Assembly: GCF_024978135.1 (NCBI RefSeq)
Contig: NZ_JANTEZ010000005.1
Location: 124,001 to 188,000 of the forward strand
Reading direction: 5' to 3'
Length of the DNA: 64,000 bases
Source of the DNA: Herbiconiux gentiana
GTDB lineage: Bacteria > Actinomycetota > Actinomycetes > Actinomycetales > Microbacteriaceae
Of this stretch, positions 32,491-41,288 are shown piece after piece. A program made the position numbers and the translations under genes. Within the stretch, counting starts at the first letter, position 1. Each line of letters begins with the position of its first letter. The notes beneath the pieces are model-generated. The model made no database searches, had not been told where the DNA came from, and was given only the letters and a program-made list of their open reading frames with translations.

Positions 32491-33212
32491 CCGAAGAGGC
32501 CCAGCCCGACGGCGGCGTCGCGGGCGAGCAGGAACCCCACGATGCCGACGATCCACGCGGTCGTCGACGCGGCGTGCGCGCTCAGCCACTCGCTCAGCCG
32601 CCGCAGCACCGGCTCGACGGCCCGGGCGGCCACCGTGCGCACGACGAGCAGCACGAGCGCCGGTGCGATCATCACCACGCAGTAGCCCGCGACGAGCAGC
32701 GCCGACGCCGGCCAGTCGACTCCGGATGCACTGACCAGCCCGATCCCGGCGAGGTACGGCAGCATCGATCCCACCTCGATCAGCGCGGCGGCGAGGGCGA
32801 GCAGCACGAGTCCCCCGCTGCGTCCTTCGCCCATCGCCTGCTCACGCCACCGGGACAGACGACCGGGCCCCTTCGACGCCGCCGCGGCCCGGCGCTTCGG
32901 CGAGTCGATCCAGAAGCTGCCCCCGAGCAGGGCGAGTCCGAGCACCAGCTCGGCGATCCGCACCGGCCGCAGCTCGAGCAGGGCCTCCGGGTCGGCTCCG
33001 CCGAGGGCGTCCTGCAGCCAGGACGCCCCGGCGAGCAGCAGCAGCCCCACCCCGAGGTAGAACACCGCCACCGTGCCGAGGAACACGATCACGCGCAGCG
33101 GGCGCACCCGCCCCGGGGCGAGCATCAGCCAGAGCGGGATGACGAGCGTGCCGAAGCTGGTGCTGTCGATCAGGGCGAGCACCGCGAGGGTGCCGAGAAG
33201 GACGGGGGTCAT
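32487..33212 (-). CDS. GAP/Sap-family integral membrane protein
   Basis: 241 residues from ATG 33212. Six membrane helices with the pattern LIDSTSFGTLVIPLWLMLAPG and VEVGSMLPYLAGIGLVSASG-like sequence (ALIEVGSMLPYLAG) characteristic of the actinobacterial GAP family, named after mycobacterial Sap (sulfolipid-1-addressing protein). A basic loop RRAAAASKGPGRLSRWREQA lies between helices 3 and 4. Substrate unknown, probably a small lipid or peptide. It is divergent from the histidine kinase gene. Confidence 0.85.
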   Translation of the reverse strand: MTPVLLGTLAVLALIDSTSFGTLVIPLWLMLAPGRVRPLRVIVFLGTVAVFYLGVGLLLLAGASWLQDALGGADPEALLELRPVRIAELVLGLALLGGSFWIDSPKRRAAAASKGPGRLSRWREQAMGEGRSGGLVLLALAAALIEVGSMLPYLAGIGLVSASGVDWPASALLVAGYCVVMIAPALVLLVVRTVAARAVEPVLRRLSEWLSAHAASTTAWIVGIVGFLLARDAAVGLGLFG

Positions 33213-33328
33213 GACTCCACGGTCGCCGAGCGGTGTCCGGCGGGCATCCGTCGAAGGAGGTGTCTTCGCAGCATGCCTCCATCCTTCGGAGGATGTCCCG
33301 GCCCGCGGGCGTGTGATGGGATGACGGG

Positions 33329-34669
33329 ATGAGCGAGCGCACCGACCGACGGCCCGGCTCACCTCTCGCGGCCCTGCGGCGTGCCGACGCCCGGGTGCGC
33401 GCGAACCCGCGACTGGAGGACGCCCTCACCGCGGCCGTCGTGTTCCTGCTCGGCACCGCGCTGATCGCGCTCGGCGTCACCGGCACCTGGTCGGACGCCC
33501 CCACGCTCGTCGAGACCCCGTGGGCGCACCTCGGGCCGCTCGCCGTCGCGTGCGCGGCCATGCTGGCGAAGCGGCGGCATCCGCTCACCATGCTGCTCGT
33601 CGGGGTGGCGGCGACGGTGGCCGACGGGATGCTCGGCGGCAGCATCGGCGTCGTGCTCGCCCTGTTCGACCTGCTCTTCGCGGCCTGGCTGTTCACCACC
33701 CCGGCCGGGCGGCGGCTGATCACCCGCACGGTGGTCGTGGTGCTGGTCGGCATCACGGTCGCCTCGGTACTCTCGGGGGCACCGCCACGGGTGACGGTGC
33801 TGCTCGTGCTGCAGGCGGTGGCGCTCGTGGTGCTGCCGCTCTGGTGGGCGGCGAACGTGCAGCAGAAGAGCGAACTGGCGGAGCTCGCCGAGGAGCGCGC
33901 GCGGCTCGAGACCGAGCGGGCCGATGCGCTCGCCCGGGAGGCTGAGGCCCTGCGCCTCGTCGCCGACGGCGAGCGCACCGAGGCCGTGCGGGGCGAACGC
34001 GCCCGGATGGCCCGGGACCTGCACGACACCATCGCGGGTCAGGTCTCGGTGATCGCCATCCAGGCCGAGGCGAGCCTCGCCCGGGAGCCCGATCCGGCCC
34101 GCGACCGGCAGGCGCTCGCGGTGGTGCGGGAGTCTGCCCTGGAGTCGCTGCAGGAGATGCGGCAGCTGATCGGGCTGCTGCGGGGTGCCGAGGCCGATCC
34201 GTGGGCGACCGCGCCGGGGCTCGAGGGGCTGGGGGCGGTGGTCGAGCGGGCACGGCGGGCGGGGGTGGACGTGTCTCTCGCCGGCGGGTTCGATGGCGGG
34301 GTCGACTTCGCGCGCGTCGGGGCGCCGTCGGCCGCGGAGCAGGCCGCGGTGCGGATCGTGCAGGAGGCGCTGGTGAACGCGGGGAAGCATGCTCCGGGGT
34401 GTGCGGCGACGGTGGCGGTGCGGCAGGCGGAGGGGCCGCCGCGGCTGGTCGTGGAGGTGCGAAGCGCGCTTGGCCGCTCCTCAAGCCGCTCCTCTACCGA
34501 CCCTGCGTCGGCGGAATCGCTGCACACGGCGCACTCGGGCGGCATCGGCGTCGAGGTGATGCGCGAGCGGGCGAGGGCGCTGGGCGGCTTCGCGGTGATC
34601 GGCCGGCACGACGAGGAGTGGGTCGTGCACGCCGAGCTGCCGACCACGCGGTTGCGGGGCGGGGCGTGA
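33329..34669 (+). CDS. Sensor histidine kinase, NarL/LiaS type
   Basis: 446 residues from ATG 33329. About five or six membrane helices (residues 30-172), a coiled-coil linker (AELAEERARLETERADALAR) and a HisKA_3 domain with phospho-His 232 in MARDLHDTIAGQVS. The ATPase domain shows VQEALVNAGKHAPG (N box with Asn) and GGIGVEVMRERARALGG (G box). It senses a membrane or envelope signal and phosphorylates the response regulator encoded by the overlapping next gene. Confidence 0.93.
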   Translation: MSERTDRRPGSPLAALRRADARVRANPRLEDALTAAVVFLLGTALIALGVTGTWSDAPTLVETPWAHLGPLAVACAAMLAKRRHPLTMLLVGVAATVADGMLGGSIGVVLALFDLLFAAWLFTTPAGRRLITRTVVVVLVGITVASVLSGAPPRVTVLLVLQAVALVVLPLWWAANVQQKSELAELAEERARLETERADALAREAEALRLVADGERTEAVRGERARMARDLHDTIAGQVSVIAIQAEASLAREPDPARDRQALAVVRESALESLQEMRQLIGLLRGAEADPWATAPGLEGLGAVVERARRAGVDVSLAGGFDGGVDFARVGAPSAAEQAAVRIVQEALVNAGKHAPGCAATVAVRQAEGPPRLVVEVRSALGRSSSRSSTDPASAESLHTAHSGGIGVEVMRERARALGGFAVIGRHDEEWVVHAELPTTRLRGGA

Positions 34670-35418
34670 CGGGCCCTGCGGTGCCGCCGGGGGGTCGGGT
34701 GCCACCGGGCGAGCGGGTGCCGACGGGCGAGCGGATGGGCGCGGGCATCCGGGTGCTGCTCGTCGACGACCACCCGATGATCCGCAGCGGGCTGCGCGCG
34801 ATGCTCGAGACCGACCCGGCGATCTCGGTCGTCGGCGAGGCGGGCGACGGCGACGCGGCGGTCGTCGAGGCCCGGCGCCTGCGCCCCGATGTCGCCCTGG
34901 TCGACGTGCGGATGCCCGTCCGCGACGGCATCGACGCCACCCGCCGCATCACCGCGGAGGGCCTGGCCGCCGTCGTCGTGCTCACCACCTTCGACCTCGA
35001 CGAGTACGTGTTCGGGGCGATCCGCGCCGGTGCGGCGGGCTTCCTGCTGAAGTCGACGGACGCCCGCACCCTCCTCGAGGCCGTGCACCGCGTCGCGGCG
35101 GGCGAGGGCATGCTGTCGCCCGCGGTGACGCGACGGGTGCTCGAGGCGGTGGCGAGCAGGGCGCCGGCGCCGGATGCTCCCCCAGCCGTCACGGCGGCCC
35201 GAGCATCCGCCTCACCGGCCTTCGACGAGCTGACACCGCGCGAGCGCGACGTGCTCGCCTGTCTCGCCGAGGGGCTCGGCAATCAAGCCATCGCCGACCG
35301 CCTGGTCATCACCGAGACGACGGCGAAGTCGCACGTGAGCCGGGTGCTGATGAAGCTCGGATGCTCGTCCCGGCTGCAGGCCGCCGTCGTCGCCCGCGAC
35401 GCCGGCTTCGCGGGCTGA
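34666..35418 (+). CDS. NarL-family response regulator
   Basis: 250 residues from GTG 34666 (GTGA overlap with the kinase) or, with less low-complexity sequence, 227 from ATG 34735. Receiver domain: acidic pocket IRVLLVDDHPMIRSG, phospho-Asp in VALVDVRMPVRDG, and Lys in AGFLLKSTD. The C-terminal LuxR-type HTH is LTPRERDVLACLAEGLGNQA and TETTAKSHVSRVLMKLG. It should bind promoter DNA when phosphorylated. The first 23 residues contain PPGERVPTGER-type repeats coded by repeated DNA. Confidence 0.93.
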   Translation: MTGPAVPPGGRVPPGERVPTGERMGAGIRVLLVDDHPMIRSGLRAMLETDPAISVVGEAGDGDAAVVEARRLRPDVALVDVRMPVRDGIDATRRITAEGLAAVVVLTTFDLDEYVFGAIRAGAAGFLLKSTDARTLLEAVHRVAAGEGMLSPAVTRRVLEAVASRAPAPDAPPAVTAARASASPAFDELTPRERDVLACLAEGLGNQAIADRLVITETTAKSHVSRVLMKLGCSSRLQAAVVARDAGFAG

Positions 35419-35436
35419 CGAGGCCGACCCCGCGGC

Positions 35437-36339
35437 TCAGCCGGCGGCGAGCTCGCGGGCCCGGGCGAGGGCGGCGTCGGTGGCGCGGCCGAAGAGCTCA
35501 GGCAGGCCCGCCTCCTGCAGCACAGCGACGGCGCGTTCGGTGGTGCCCTTGGGGCTCGTCACCTGGATGCGCAGCTCCGTCGGCGTCTTCCCCGACGCCA
35601 CGAGGAGTTCGGCGGCGCCCGCGAAGGTACCGTTCACGAGCTCGGCGGCCTGGGCATCCGTGAACCCCTTCTGCACAGCCGCCTCGGTCAGCGATTCGAT
35701 CAACAGATAGACGTACGCAGGCCCCGACCCCGAGATCGTGCTGAGAGCATCGAGCTGGCTCTCCGGAACCTCGACCACCGTTCCCACGGTCTCGAACAGA
35801 CGGCGCACCAGCGCGAGGTCGTCGTCGCTCGAGCGGGTTCCGGCCGAGATGCCGGTGACGGCACGCCCCACCACCGCGGGCGTGTTCGGCATCGACCGCA
35901 CCACAGACACCGACGAAGGGAGGTGCTCCTCGAATGTCGCCACGGTCACGCCGGCCGCCACGCTCACGACCACGGCGCCGGGCTCCAGCGCATCCGCGAT
36001 CTCGTCGAGCAGGTCGACCACCATCGAGGGCTTCACCGCCACCAGCACCACTCGGGCGCCCGCCACGGCCCGGCGATTCGCCTCGGGGTCGCCGTCGGTC
36101 GCCGACGCCGTCACGCCCGGGGTGCCGTCGAGCTCGGCGGCCCTGGCGGCGCTGCGATTCGTCACGCGGATGGGGCCGTCGACCTCGACCGTGGGAGCGA
36201 GCAGGCCGCTCAGGATGGCGCGGCCCATCGCTCCGGCGCCGAGCAGGGCGATCGTCGGCAGGGCGAGCGCGGGTGCAGGCGCTGTTCCATCGGCGGGCTG
36301 GGCGTCGGTCGGCTGGGCGGTGGTCTCTGCGGCGGTCAT
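35437..36339 (-). CDS. proC: Pyrroline-5-carboxylate reductase
   Basis: 300 residues from ATG 36339. The NADPH-binding IALLGAGAMGRAILSGLLAP and the conserved C-terminal GSGPAYVYLLIESLTEAAVQ, then TSPKGTTERAVAVLQEAGL, identify the last enzyme of proline synthesis. A 27-residue Pro/Ala/Thr leader precedes the fold. It has a leaderless promoter whose -10 overlaps that of the divergent metal transporter. Confidence 0.95.
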   Translation of the reverse strand: MTAAETTAQPTDAQPADGTAPAPALALPTIALLGAGAMGRAILSGLLAPTVEVDGPIRVTNRSAARAAELDGTPGVTASATDGDPEANRRAVAGARVVLVAVKPSMVVDLLDEIADALEPGAVVVSVAAGVTVATFEEHLPSSVSVVRSMPNTPAVVGRAVTGISAGTRSSDDDLALVRRLFETVGTVVEVPESQLDALSTISGSGPAYVYLLIESLTEAAVQKGFTDAQAAELVNGTFAGAAELLVASGKTPTELRIQVTSPKGTTERAVAVLQEAGLPELFGRATDAALARARELAAG

Positions 36340-36345
36340 CCCGCC

Positions 36346-36355
36346 ATCCTAGGAT
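36346..36355. promoter_or_regulatory. ATCCTAGGAT palindrome with divergent -10 boxes
   Basis: The perfect palindrome ATCCTAGGAT gives TAGGAT on the minus strand (36346-36351, 6 bases before the proC ATG) and TAGGAT on the plus strand (36350-36355) pointing to the CDF gene at 36389, so one 10-bp element may serve two opposite promoters. Confidence 0.55.
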
Positions 36356-36388
36356 TGGCATCACCCCACCGCAGGAAGAAGGTCTCAC

Positions 36389-37351
36389 GTGAGCGCATCG
36401 GGCGGAACCAGGGCGATCATCGCGGCCCTGCTGGCCAACGTCGGAATCGCCGTCGCCAAGTTCGTCGCGTTCCTCATCTCGGGCTCGTCGTCGATGCTCG
36501 CCGAGAGCGTGCACTCGCTGGCCGATTCGGGCAATCAGCTCCTGCTGCTGCTCGGCGGGCGCAAGGCGAAGAAGGCGGCCGACCGCGAGCACCCGTTCGG
36601 CTACGGCCGCGAGCGCTACGTCTACGCGTTCGTCGTGTCGATCATCCTGTTCTCGGTCGGTGGCGTCTTCGCCATCTACGAGGGCATCGAGAAGATCTCG
36701 CACCCCGAGGAGATCTCGAACCCGATCGTGCCGATCGCCGTGCTCGTCATCGCGATCGCCCTCGAGAGCTTCTCGCTGCGCACCGCGATCAAGGAGAGCA
36801 ACCACACCCGCGGAAAGCAGAGCTGGGTGCAGTTCGTGCGCCGCGCGAAGGCCCCCGAGCTGCCGGTGGTGCTGCTGGAGGACACGGCGGCCCTAACCGG
36901 CCTGGCCTTCGCCCTGGTGGGCGTCGGCCTCTCGGTCGTCACCGGCGACGGGGTGTGGGACGGCATCGGCACCCTCTTCATCGGCGCCCTGCTCGTGGCG
37001 GTCGCGATCATCCTGGGCATGGAGACGAAGAGCCTCCTCGTCGGCGAGGGCGCGACCGAGGCCGACCACGACAAGATCGTCCAGGCGATCGAGTCGACGC
37101 CCAAGGTCGACCGCCTCATCCACATCAAGACGCTCTACCTCGGGCCCGACGAGCTGCTCGTCGGGGCGAAGATCGCGCTGGCGCCCGACTCCGAGCTGCG
37201 CGACGTGGCCGAGACGATCGACGAGGTCGAAGGACGCATCCGTGAGGTCGTGCCGATCGCCCGGGTCATCTACCTCGAGCCCGACGTCTACGTGCCACCG
37301 ATCGACGTCGAGCTCAACACCTCGGCGATCATCATCAAGAGCGCCGATTGA
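36389..37351 (+). CDS. Cation diffusion facilitator family transporter
   Basis: 320 residues from GTG 36389, with GGAAGAAGG 8 bases upstream. The CDF sequence MLAESVHSLADSGNQLLLLL contains helix 2's zinc-site motif and HPFGYGRERYVYAFV precedes helix 3. ALTGLAFALVGVGLSVVTGD has the second motif in helix 5. A C-terminal cytoplasmic domain (IHIKTLYLGPDELLVGAKIA) completes it. It exports Zn2+ or a similar metal against protons. It is of the SLC30A9-like branch by its long linker. Coupled with the next gene by a 4-bp overlap. Confidence 0.93.
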   Translation: MSASGGTRAIIAALLANVGIAVAKFVAFLISGSSSMLAESVHSLADSGNQLLLLLGGRKAKKAADREHPFGYGRERYVYAFVVSIILFSVGGVFAIYEGIEKISHPEEISNPIVPIAVLVIAIALESFSLRTAIKESNHTRGKQSWVQFVRRAKAPELPVVLLEDTAALTGLAFALVGVGLSVVTGDGVWDGIGTLFIGALLVAVAIILGMETKSLLVGEGATEADHDKIVQAIESTPKVDRLIHIKTLYLGPDELLVGAKIALAPDSELRDVAETIDEVEGRIREVVPIARVIYLEPDVYVPPIDVELNTSAIIIKSAD

Positions 37352-38100
37352 CGAGCGAACGGATGCCCGGGCCGACTCCTGAGCCCGACCGCCGGGCGGC
37401 GGTCGTGCAGCACCAGCCCTCGGTGCACCTCGGCAACTTCGCCCCCGTGCTGGCGCAGCACGGCTACGCCGTCGAGCTCGTCGATGCGTCGGCGTCCCCC
37501 GAGGAGTTCGCGGCCGGTCTCGAACGCGCCCGCAGTGCCGACCTGGTGATCGTGCTGGGCTCGACCGACGGCGTCTACGACCGCGACCGCCTCGGCTACA
37601 TCGACCCGGAGCTCGACTTCCTGCGGGCCCGCCTCGACGAGGAGCGGCCCGTGCTCGGGGTCTGCTTCGGCGCGCAGGCGCTGGCGGCCGCGCTGGGGTC
37701 GTCCGTGCATCCGGGCCCCACCGTCGAGGTCGGCTACCGGGTCGTCGAACCGACCGCGGCCGGAGCGCTCTCGCCGGTTCGGCACGTCGCGGGCGTGCCG
37801 ATGGCCGAATGGCACGGCGACACCTTCGACCTGCCCGAGGGCGTCACGCTGCTGGCGTCGTCGGCCGCATACCCCAACGAGGCCTTCGGCATCGGCGAGT
37901 GGATGCTCGCGGTGCAGTTCCACCCCGAGCTCACCGCCGACATGCACGAGCAGTGGCTCACGGGCGACGAGCCCTACGTCACGGCGGCCGGCTACTCCCC
38001 CGACGCGCTCCGCGCCGACCGCGAGCGGCACTCGGCCGCGATGCAGACGGCCTCGTCCCGCCTCCTCGCCGACTACCTCACCCGCCTCGCGGCACTCTGA
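37348..38100 (+). CDS. Class I glutamine amidotransferase-like protein
   Basis: 250 residues from TTG 37348 (TTGA overlap with the CDF stop) or ATG 37363. The nucleophile elbow GVCFGAQALAAAL gives the catalytic Cys, and MLAVQFHPELTADM the His and Glu, forming a GMP-synthase-like amidase. VEVGYRVVEPTAAGA and PMAEWHGDTFDLPEG sit between. It lacks any synthase domain, so it is a free-standing GATase, perhaps a glutamine- or gamma-glutamyl hydrolase. Target unknown. Confidence 0.9.
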   Translation: MTSERMPGPTPEPDRRAAVVQHQPSVHLGNFAPVLAQHGYAVELVDASASPEEFAAGLERARSADLVIVLGSTDGVYDRDRLGYIDPELDFLRARLDEERPVLGVCFGAQALAAALGSSVHPGPTVEVGYRVVEPTAAGALSPVRHVAGVPMAEWHGDTFDLPEGVTLLASSAAYPNEAFGIGEWMLAVQFHPELTADMHEQWLTGDEPYVTAAGYSPDALRADRERHSAAMQTASSRLLADYLTRLAAL

Positions 38101-38118
38101 CCGCGCCCTCGCCCGCGC

Positions 38119-38174
38119 CCGGGTCGCGCAAAAGCCCCGTGCCCCCGCCGCGAAGGTGCGTTTGCGCGACCCGG
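38119..38174. terminator. 14-bp perfect inverted repeat between convergent genes
   Basis: CCGGGTCGCGCAAA (38119-38132) is the exact reverse complement of TTTGCGCGACCCGG (38161-38174), with a 28-base spacer, in the gap between the amidotransferase and tadA ends. It has no U-run, so it may be a protein-bound or bidirectional termination element. Confidence 0.6.
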
Positions 38175-38187
38175 ATGCGGGTGCAGG

Positions 38188-38670
38188 TCAGGGGGTGCGG
38201 AAGAAGGTGGTGAGCAGCGCGGCGCAGGCGGCGGCTCCCACGCCGGCGACCACCTCGACGCGGTGGTTGAGGCGGCGGTCGCGCAGCACGTCGTAGACGG
38301 AGCCCGCGGCACCCGCCTTCTCGTCCCAGGCGCCGAACACCACGCGCGGCACTCGCGCCGACAGGATCGCGCCCGCGCACATGACGCACGGCTCGAGCGT
38401 GACGACGAGGGTCGCCCCGGTCAGGTGCCAGTCGCCGATCGTCTCGGCCGCCTGGCGGAGGGCCAGCACCTCGGCATGGGCGGTGGGGTCGTGGCGTGCT
38501 TCGCGCTCGTTGCGTCCGACGCCTATCACGACACCCGTCGCGTCGCGCACGATCGCGCCGACCGGGACATCGCCGGTGTCGAGCGCGGCCCTGGCCTCGA
38601 CGAGGGCGGCGCGCATCCACTCGTCGAGCACACTCGCGGGCGGCAGCGGCGGGGCGGCGTTCTCGGGCAC
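38188..38670 (-). CDS. tadA: tRNA adenosine(34) deaminase
   Basis: 160 residues from GTG 38670. The zinc site is AHAEVLALRQAA (His, Glu) and PCVMCAGAILSAR (two Cys). GAWDEKAGAAGSVYDVLRD is also typical of TadA. It deaminates A34 to inosine in tRNA-Arg, letting one tRNA read the CGU, CGC and CGA codons. It is divergent from upp. Confidence 0.93.
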   Translation of the reverse strand: MPENAAPPLPPASVLDEWMRAALVEARAALDTGDVPVGAIVRDATGVVIGVGRNEREARHDPTAHAEVLALRQAAETIGDWHLTGATLVVTLEPCVMCAGAILSARVPRVVFGAWDEKAGAAGSVYDVLRDRRLNHRVEVVAGVGAAACAALLTTFFRTP

Positions 38671-38690
38671 GGTGGCGCCGTCCTCTCCAG

Positions 38691-38696
38691 TAGATT
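38691..38696 (+). promoter_or_regulatory. -10 box TAGATT, leaderless upp
   Basis: TAGATT is 6 bases before the upp ATG at 38703. Confidence 0.6.
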
Positions 38697-38702
38697 GGCC
38701 TC

Positions 38703-39335
38703 ATGCGAGTTCACGTTGCCGATCACCCGCTCATCACCCACAAGCTCACCGTGCTGCGCGACCGCACGACGCCCTCGCCGACCTTCCGCGCGCTCACCGA
38801 GGAGCTTGTGACCCTCCTAGCCTACGAGGCGACGCGCAACGTGAACGTGGAGCCGATCACCATCCAGACCCCCGTCGCCGAGACGCAGGGTCTGGCGCTG
38901 AGCGAGCCGCGTCCGCTCGTGGTGCCCATCCTCCGCGCCGGGCTCGGCATGCTCGAGGGCATGGTGAAGCTGGTGCCGTCGGCCGAGGTCGGCTTCCTCG
39001 GCATGGTGCGCAACGAGGAGACCCTCGAGCCCACCACCTACGCGGAGCGCCTGCCCGACGACCTGTCCGACCGTCAGTGCTTCGTGCTCGACCCGATGCT
39101 CGCCACGGGTGGCTCGCTCTCGGCGGCGATCGAGTTCCTCTTCGACCGCGGAGCGCAGGACGTCACCGCGATCTGCCTCCTCGGCGCCCCCGAGGGTGTC
39201 GCCGCCCTCGAGAAGGCCACCGAGGGCCGCGACGTCACCCTCGTGCTCGGCGCCCTCGACGAGCGTCTGAACGAGAAGGGCTACATCGTCCCGGGCCTCG
39301 GCGACGCGGGCGACCGCCTCTACGGCCTGGTCTGA
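38703..39335 (+). CDS. upp: Uracil phosphoribosyltransferase
   Basis: 210 residues from ATG 38703. [20 protein letters not shown] opens as in all Upp; [20 protein letters not shown] is the helix loop; the PRPP loop is [16 protein letters not shown]; the C-terminal uracil site is [11 protein letters not shown]. It salvages uracil to UMP. Full length, own leaderless promoter. Divergent from tadA. Confidence 0.96.
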   Translation: MRVHVADHPLITHKLTVLRDRTTPSPTFRALTEELVTLLAYEATRNVNVEPITIQTPVAETQGLALSEPRPLVVPILRAGLGMLEGMVKLVPSAEVGFLGMVRNEETLEPTTYAERLPDDLSDRQCFVLDPMLATGGSLSAAIEFLFDRGAQDVTAICLLGAPEGVAALEKATEGRDVTLVLGALDERLNEKGYIVPGLGDAGDRLYGLV

Positions 39336-39392
39336 CCCACACCCCCACCCCGCGCCCACCTGCGGCGATGGGCGAGGTCGGCGCGGGCCCGC

Positions 39393-40892
39393 CTACGAGG
39401 CCGCGGGAGTCGCCGACTCGTCGGCATCCGACTCAGAGGACGACGCCTGCAGCGCCCGCCGCCGCAGGTCGAGCAACCCGATCACGAGCGCCACCGCCAA
39501 CAGCCCCAACGCCACGAAGAACGCGTTGCGGAACCCGTCGTGGTACGCCATCACGTTGTCGGCATTGCCCGGCACCTCGCGGTACAGCGTCGCGAAGAAG
39601 ATCGACGAGGCCGCCGCGACCCCCATCGCGGTGCCGACGCGCTGCCCGACCTGCGCCATCGACCCGGCCACGCCGCCCTCGGTCACCGGGATCTCGGCGA
39701 GCGTCAGCGTCTGGTTCGGCGAGATCACGAGTCCGCCGCCGGCCCCGGCGACCGCCATCGCACCGGCCATCAGCCAGATCGACCAGCCGGCGGGCGGCAG
39801 CACGGCCGCCAGCAGCACCAGCACGAAGCCCACGATGGCGACGACCACTCCGATGACCACGAGCTTCCGCCCCATGCGCAGCACGAGCCGCCCACCGATC
39901 AGCGACGAGATCGCCGAGGTCAGCGCGAACGGGATGCTCACCATCCCGGCGAACACCGGCTCGAACCCGAGCCCCTCCTGCAGGAACAGCGTCGTCAGCA
40001 GGAACACCGCCGGTACCGCCGCGAAGTAGGCGGTCGCGAGCAGCAACCCGTTGCGGTACGAGCTGATCGAGAACAGCGCGAACGAGATGGCGGGCGATCT
40101 GCCGCTCGCCTTGTACCGCCGCTCCCACCAGATGAACAGCGCGACGGCAACGACGGTGCCGGCGAGCCAGAACCAGCGGAAGTCACTGTCGTCGGGCCCG
40201 CCGGTCGTGAGGACGAACGGCAGCATGAAGGTGAAGACGGATGCTCCGAGCAGCAGGATCCCGACGAGGTCGAGGTTTTTCGCACCGGGATCGCGCACCT
40301 GCGCCTTGGGCAGCAGCCGGAAGGCGAACAGCAGCAGCACGATGCCGAGCGGCACGTTCATCCAGAACAGCAGGCGCCAGCCGTCGGTCGGCCCGCCCAC
40401 CGCGATCAGCAGGCCGCCGAGCGTGGGCCCGAACGCCGTCGCGACGCCGATCGTGGCGCCGAACAGGCCGAAGGCGCGACCGCGCTCCTCGCCCTGGAAC
40501 AGTTGCTGCACCAGCCCGAGCACCTGCGGCATCTGGATGCCCGCCGCCACACCTTGCACGATGCGCGCGATCACGAGCGTGTTGATGTCGGGGGCGATCG
40601 CGCAGGCCACGCTCGACAGCGTGAATGCGCTGAGCCCGATGATGAACAGCAGCCTGCGCGAGTACAGGTCACCGAGCCGGCCCGACGGCACGAGCGCCAG
40701 ACCGAATGCGAGGGCGTACCCGGCGACGATGATCTGCAGCTCGGTCGGCCCGGCGCCGAGCGACTTCTCGATCGAGGGGAGCCCGACGTTCACCTTCGAC
40801 AGGTCGAGGATCGTCAGCGCGGCCACCGCGACGCAGACCGCGAAGGCCTGCCATCTCGCCCGGTCGGGGATCGCAGGGGACGTCTGGGTCAT
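39393..40892 (-). CDS. MFS drug exporter, DHA2 type
   Basis: 499 residues from ATG 40892. LTILDLSKVNVGLPSIEKSL is helix 1 with the DHA2 D-x-x-x-V-N-V-x-L-P motif, and GRLGDLYSRR is motif A. About 14 membrane helices; a Ser/Asp-rich tail (QASSSESDADESATPAAS) ends the protein. A proton antiporter for drugs or metabolites is expected. It is divergent from the leader ORF and winged-helix gene, whose product might regulate it. Confidence 0.9.
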   Translation of the reverse strand: MTQTSPAIPDRARWQAFAVCVAVAALTILDLSKVNVGLPSIEKSLGAGPTELQIIVAGYALAFGLALVPSGRLGDLYSRRLLFIIGLSAFTLSSVACAIAPDINTLVIARIVQGVAAGIQMPQVLGLVQQLFQGEERGRAFGLFGATIGVATAFGPTLGGLLIAVGGPTDGWRLLFWMNVPLGIVLLLFAFRLLPKAQVRDPGAKNLDLVGILLLGASVFTFMLPFVLTTGGPDDSDFRWFWLAGTVVAVALFIWWERRYKASGRSPAISFALFSISSYRNGLLLATAYFAAVPAVFLLTTLFLQEGLGFEPVFAGMVSIPFALTSAISSLIGGRLVLRMGRKLVVIGVVVAIVGFVLVLLAAVLPPAGWSIWLMAGAMAVAGAGGGLVISPNQTLTLAEIPVTEGGVAGSMAQVGQRVGTAMGVAAASSIFFATLYREVPGNADNVMAYHDGFRNAFFVALGLLAVALVIGLLDLRRRALQASSSESDADESATPAAS

Positions 40893-41004
40893 GCCTCGCT
40901 CCGGGTCATGCGGTCGAACCTATACCTCGGGCGACGCCGTGCCACTGCACAGAAGTCGAGCGGATGCTTGACTTTCGTGTCACGTATCCGCTTTGATTAG
41001 GCGC

Positions 41005-41103
41005 ATGACTGACAACGCGTTCACCCCGACCTCCTTTGAGGCCCCCGGGAACGCCGGCATGATGGCCGGCGGCGCCGTCATGTGCTGTCGAATGTGTCGC
41101 TGA
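41005..41103 (+). CDS. 32-codon leader ORF ending CCRMCR
   Basis: ATG 41005 to TGA 41103 encodes MTDNAFTPTSFEAPGNAGM then MAGGAVMCCRMCR. The last six codons are TGC TGT CGA ATG TGT CGC: three Cys within six residues, with codons (TGT, CGA) that are rare in this genome. TTGACT at about 40971 and TTTGAT 18 bp later give a promoter close to the ATG, so the message has almost no 5' leader. Cys-ending, leaderless short ORFs act as cysteine-responsive attenuators in mycobacteria; this looks like one, before a winged-helix gene. Confidence 0.55.
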   Translation: MTDNAFTPTSFEAPGNAGMMAGGAVMCCRMCR

Positions 41104-41246
41104 CGAGAACTCCTCCCCTCTCGCTCGAGCACCGACCCCCGCGCATCTGATCGCGGAGAGCGTCGTGCTCCCCGGCATCCGGAATCCCTTCCGACTCCGT
41201 CTGCCGTCCCCGGATCCGCACCAGGATCCTCCGGAATGACACTTTC

Positions 41247-41267
41247 CGGCCCGTCGACCACGGGCCG
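41247..41267 (+). promoter_or_regulatory. Hairpin before winged-helix start
   Basis: CGGCCCG (41247-41253) pairs with CGGGCCG (41261-41267) around a 7-base loop, 21 bp before ATG 41289. With GGATCC repeated at 41212 and 41224 as a second hairpin, it could form part of an attenuator linked to the upstream leader ORF. Confidence 0.4.
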
Positions 41268-41288
41268 CTCCCGCTAGGACACGCCTCC

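Noticed and set aside
41005-41103. RiPP precursor peptide
   Set aside because: No leader/core boundary and no modifying enzymes in the neighbourhood; Cys-codon leader is simpler.
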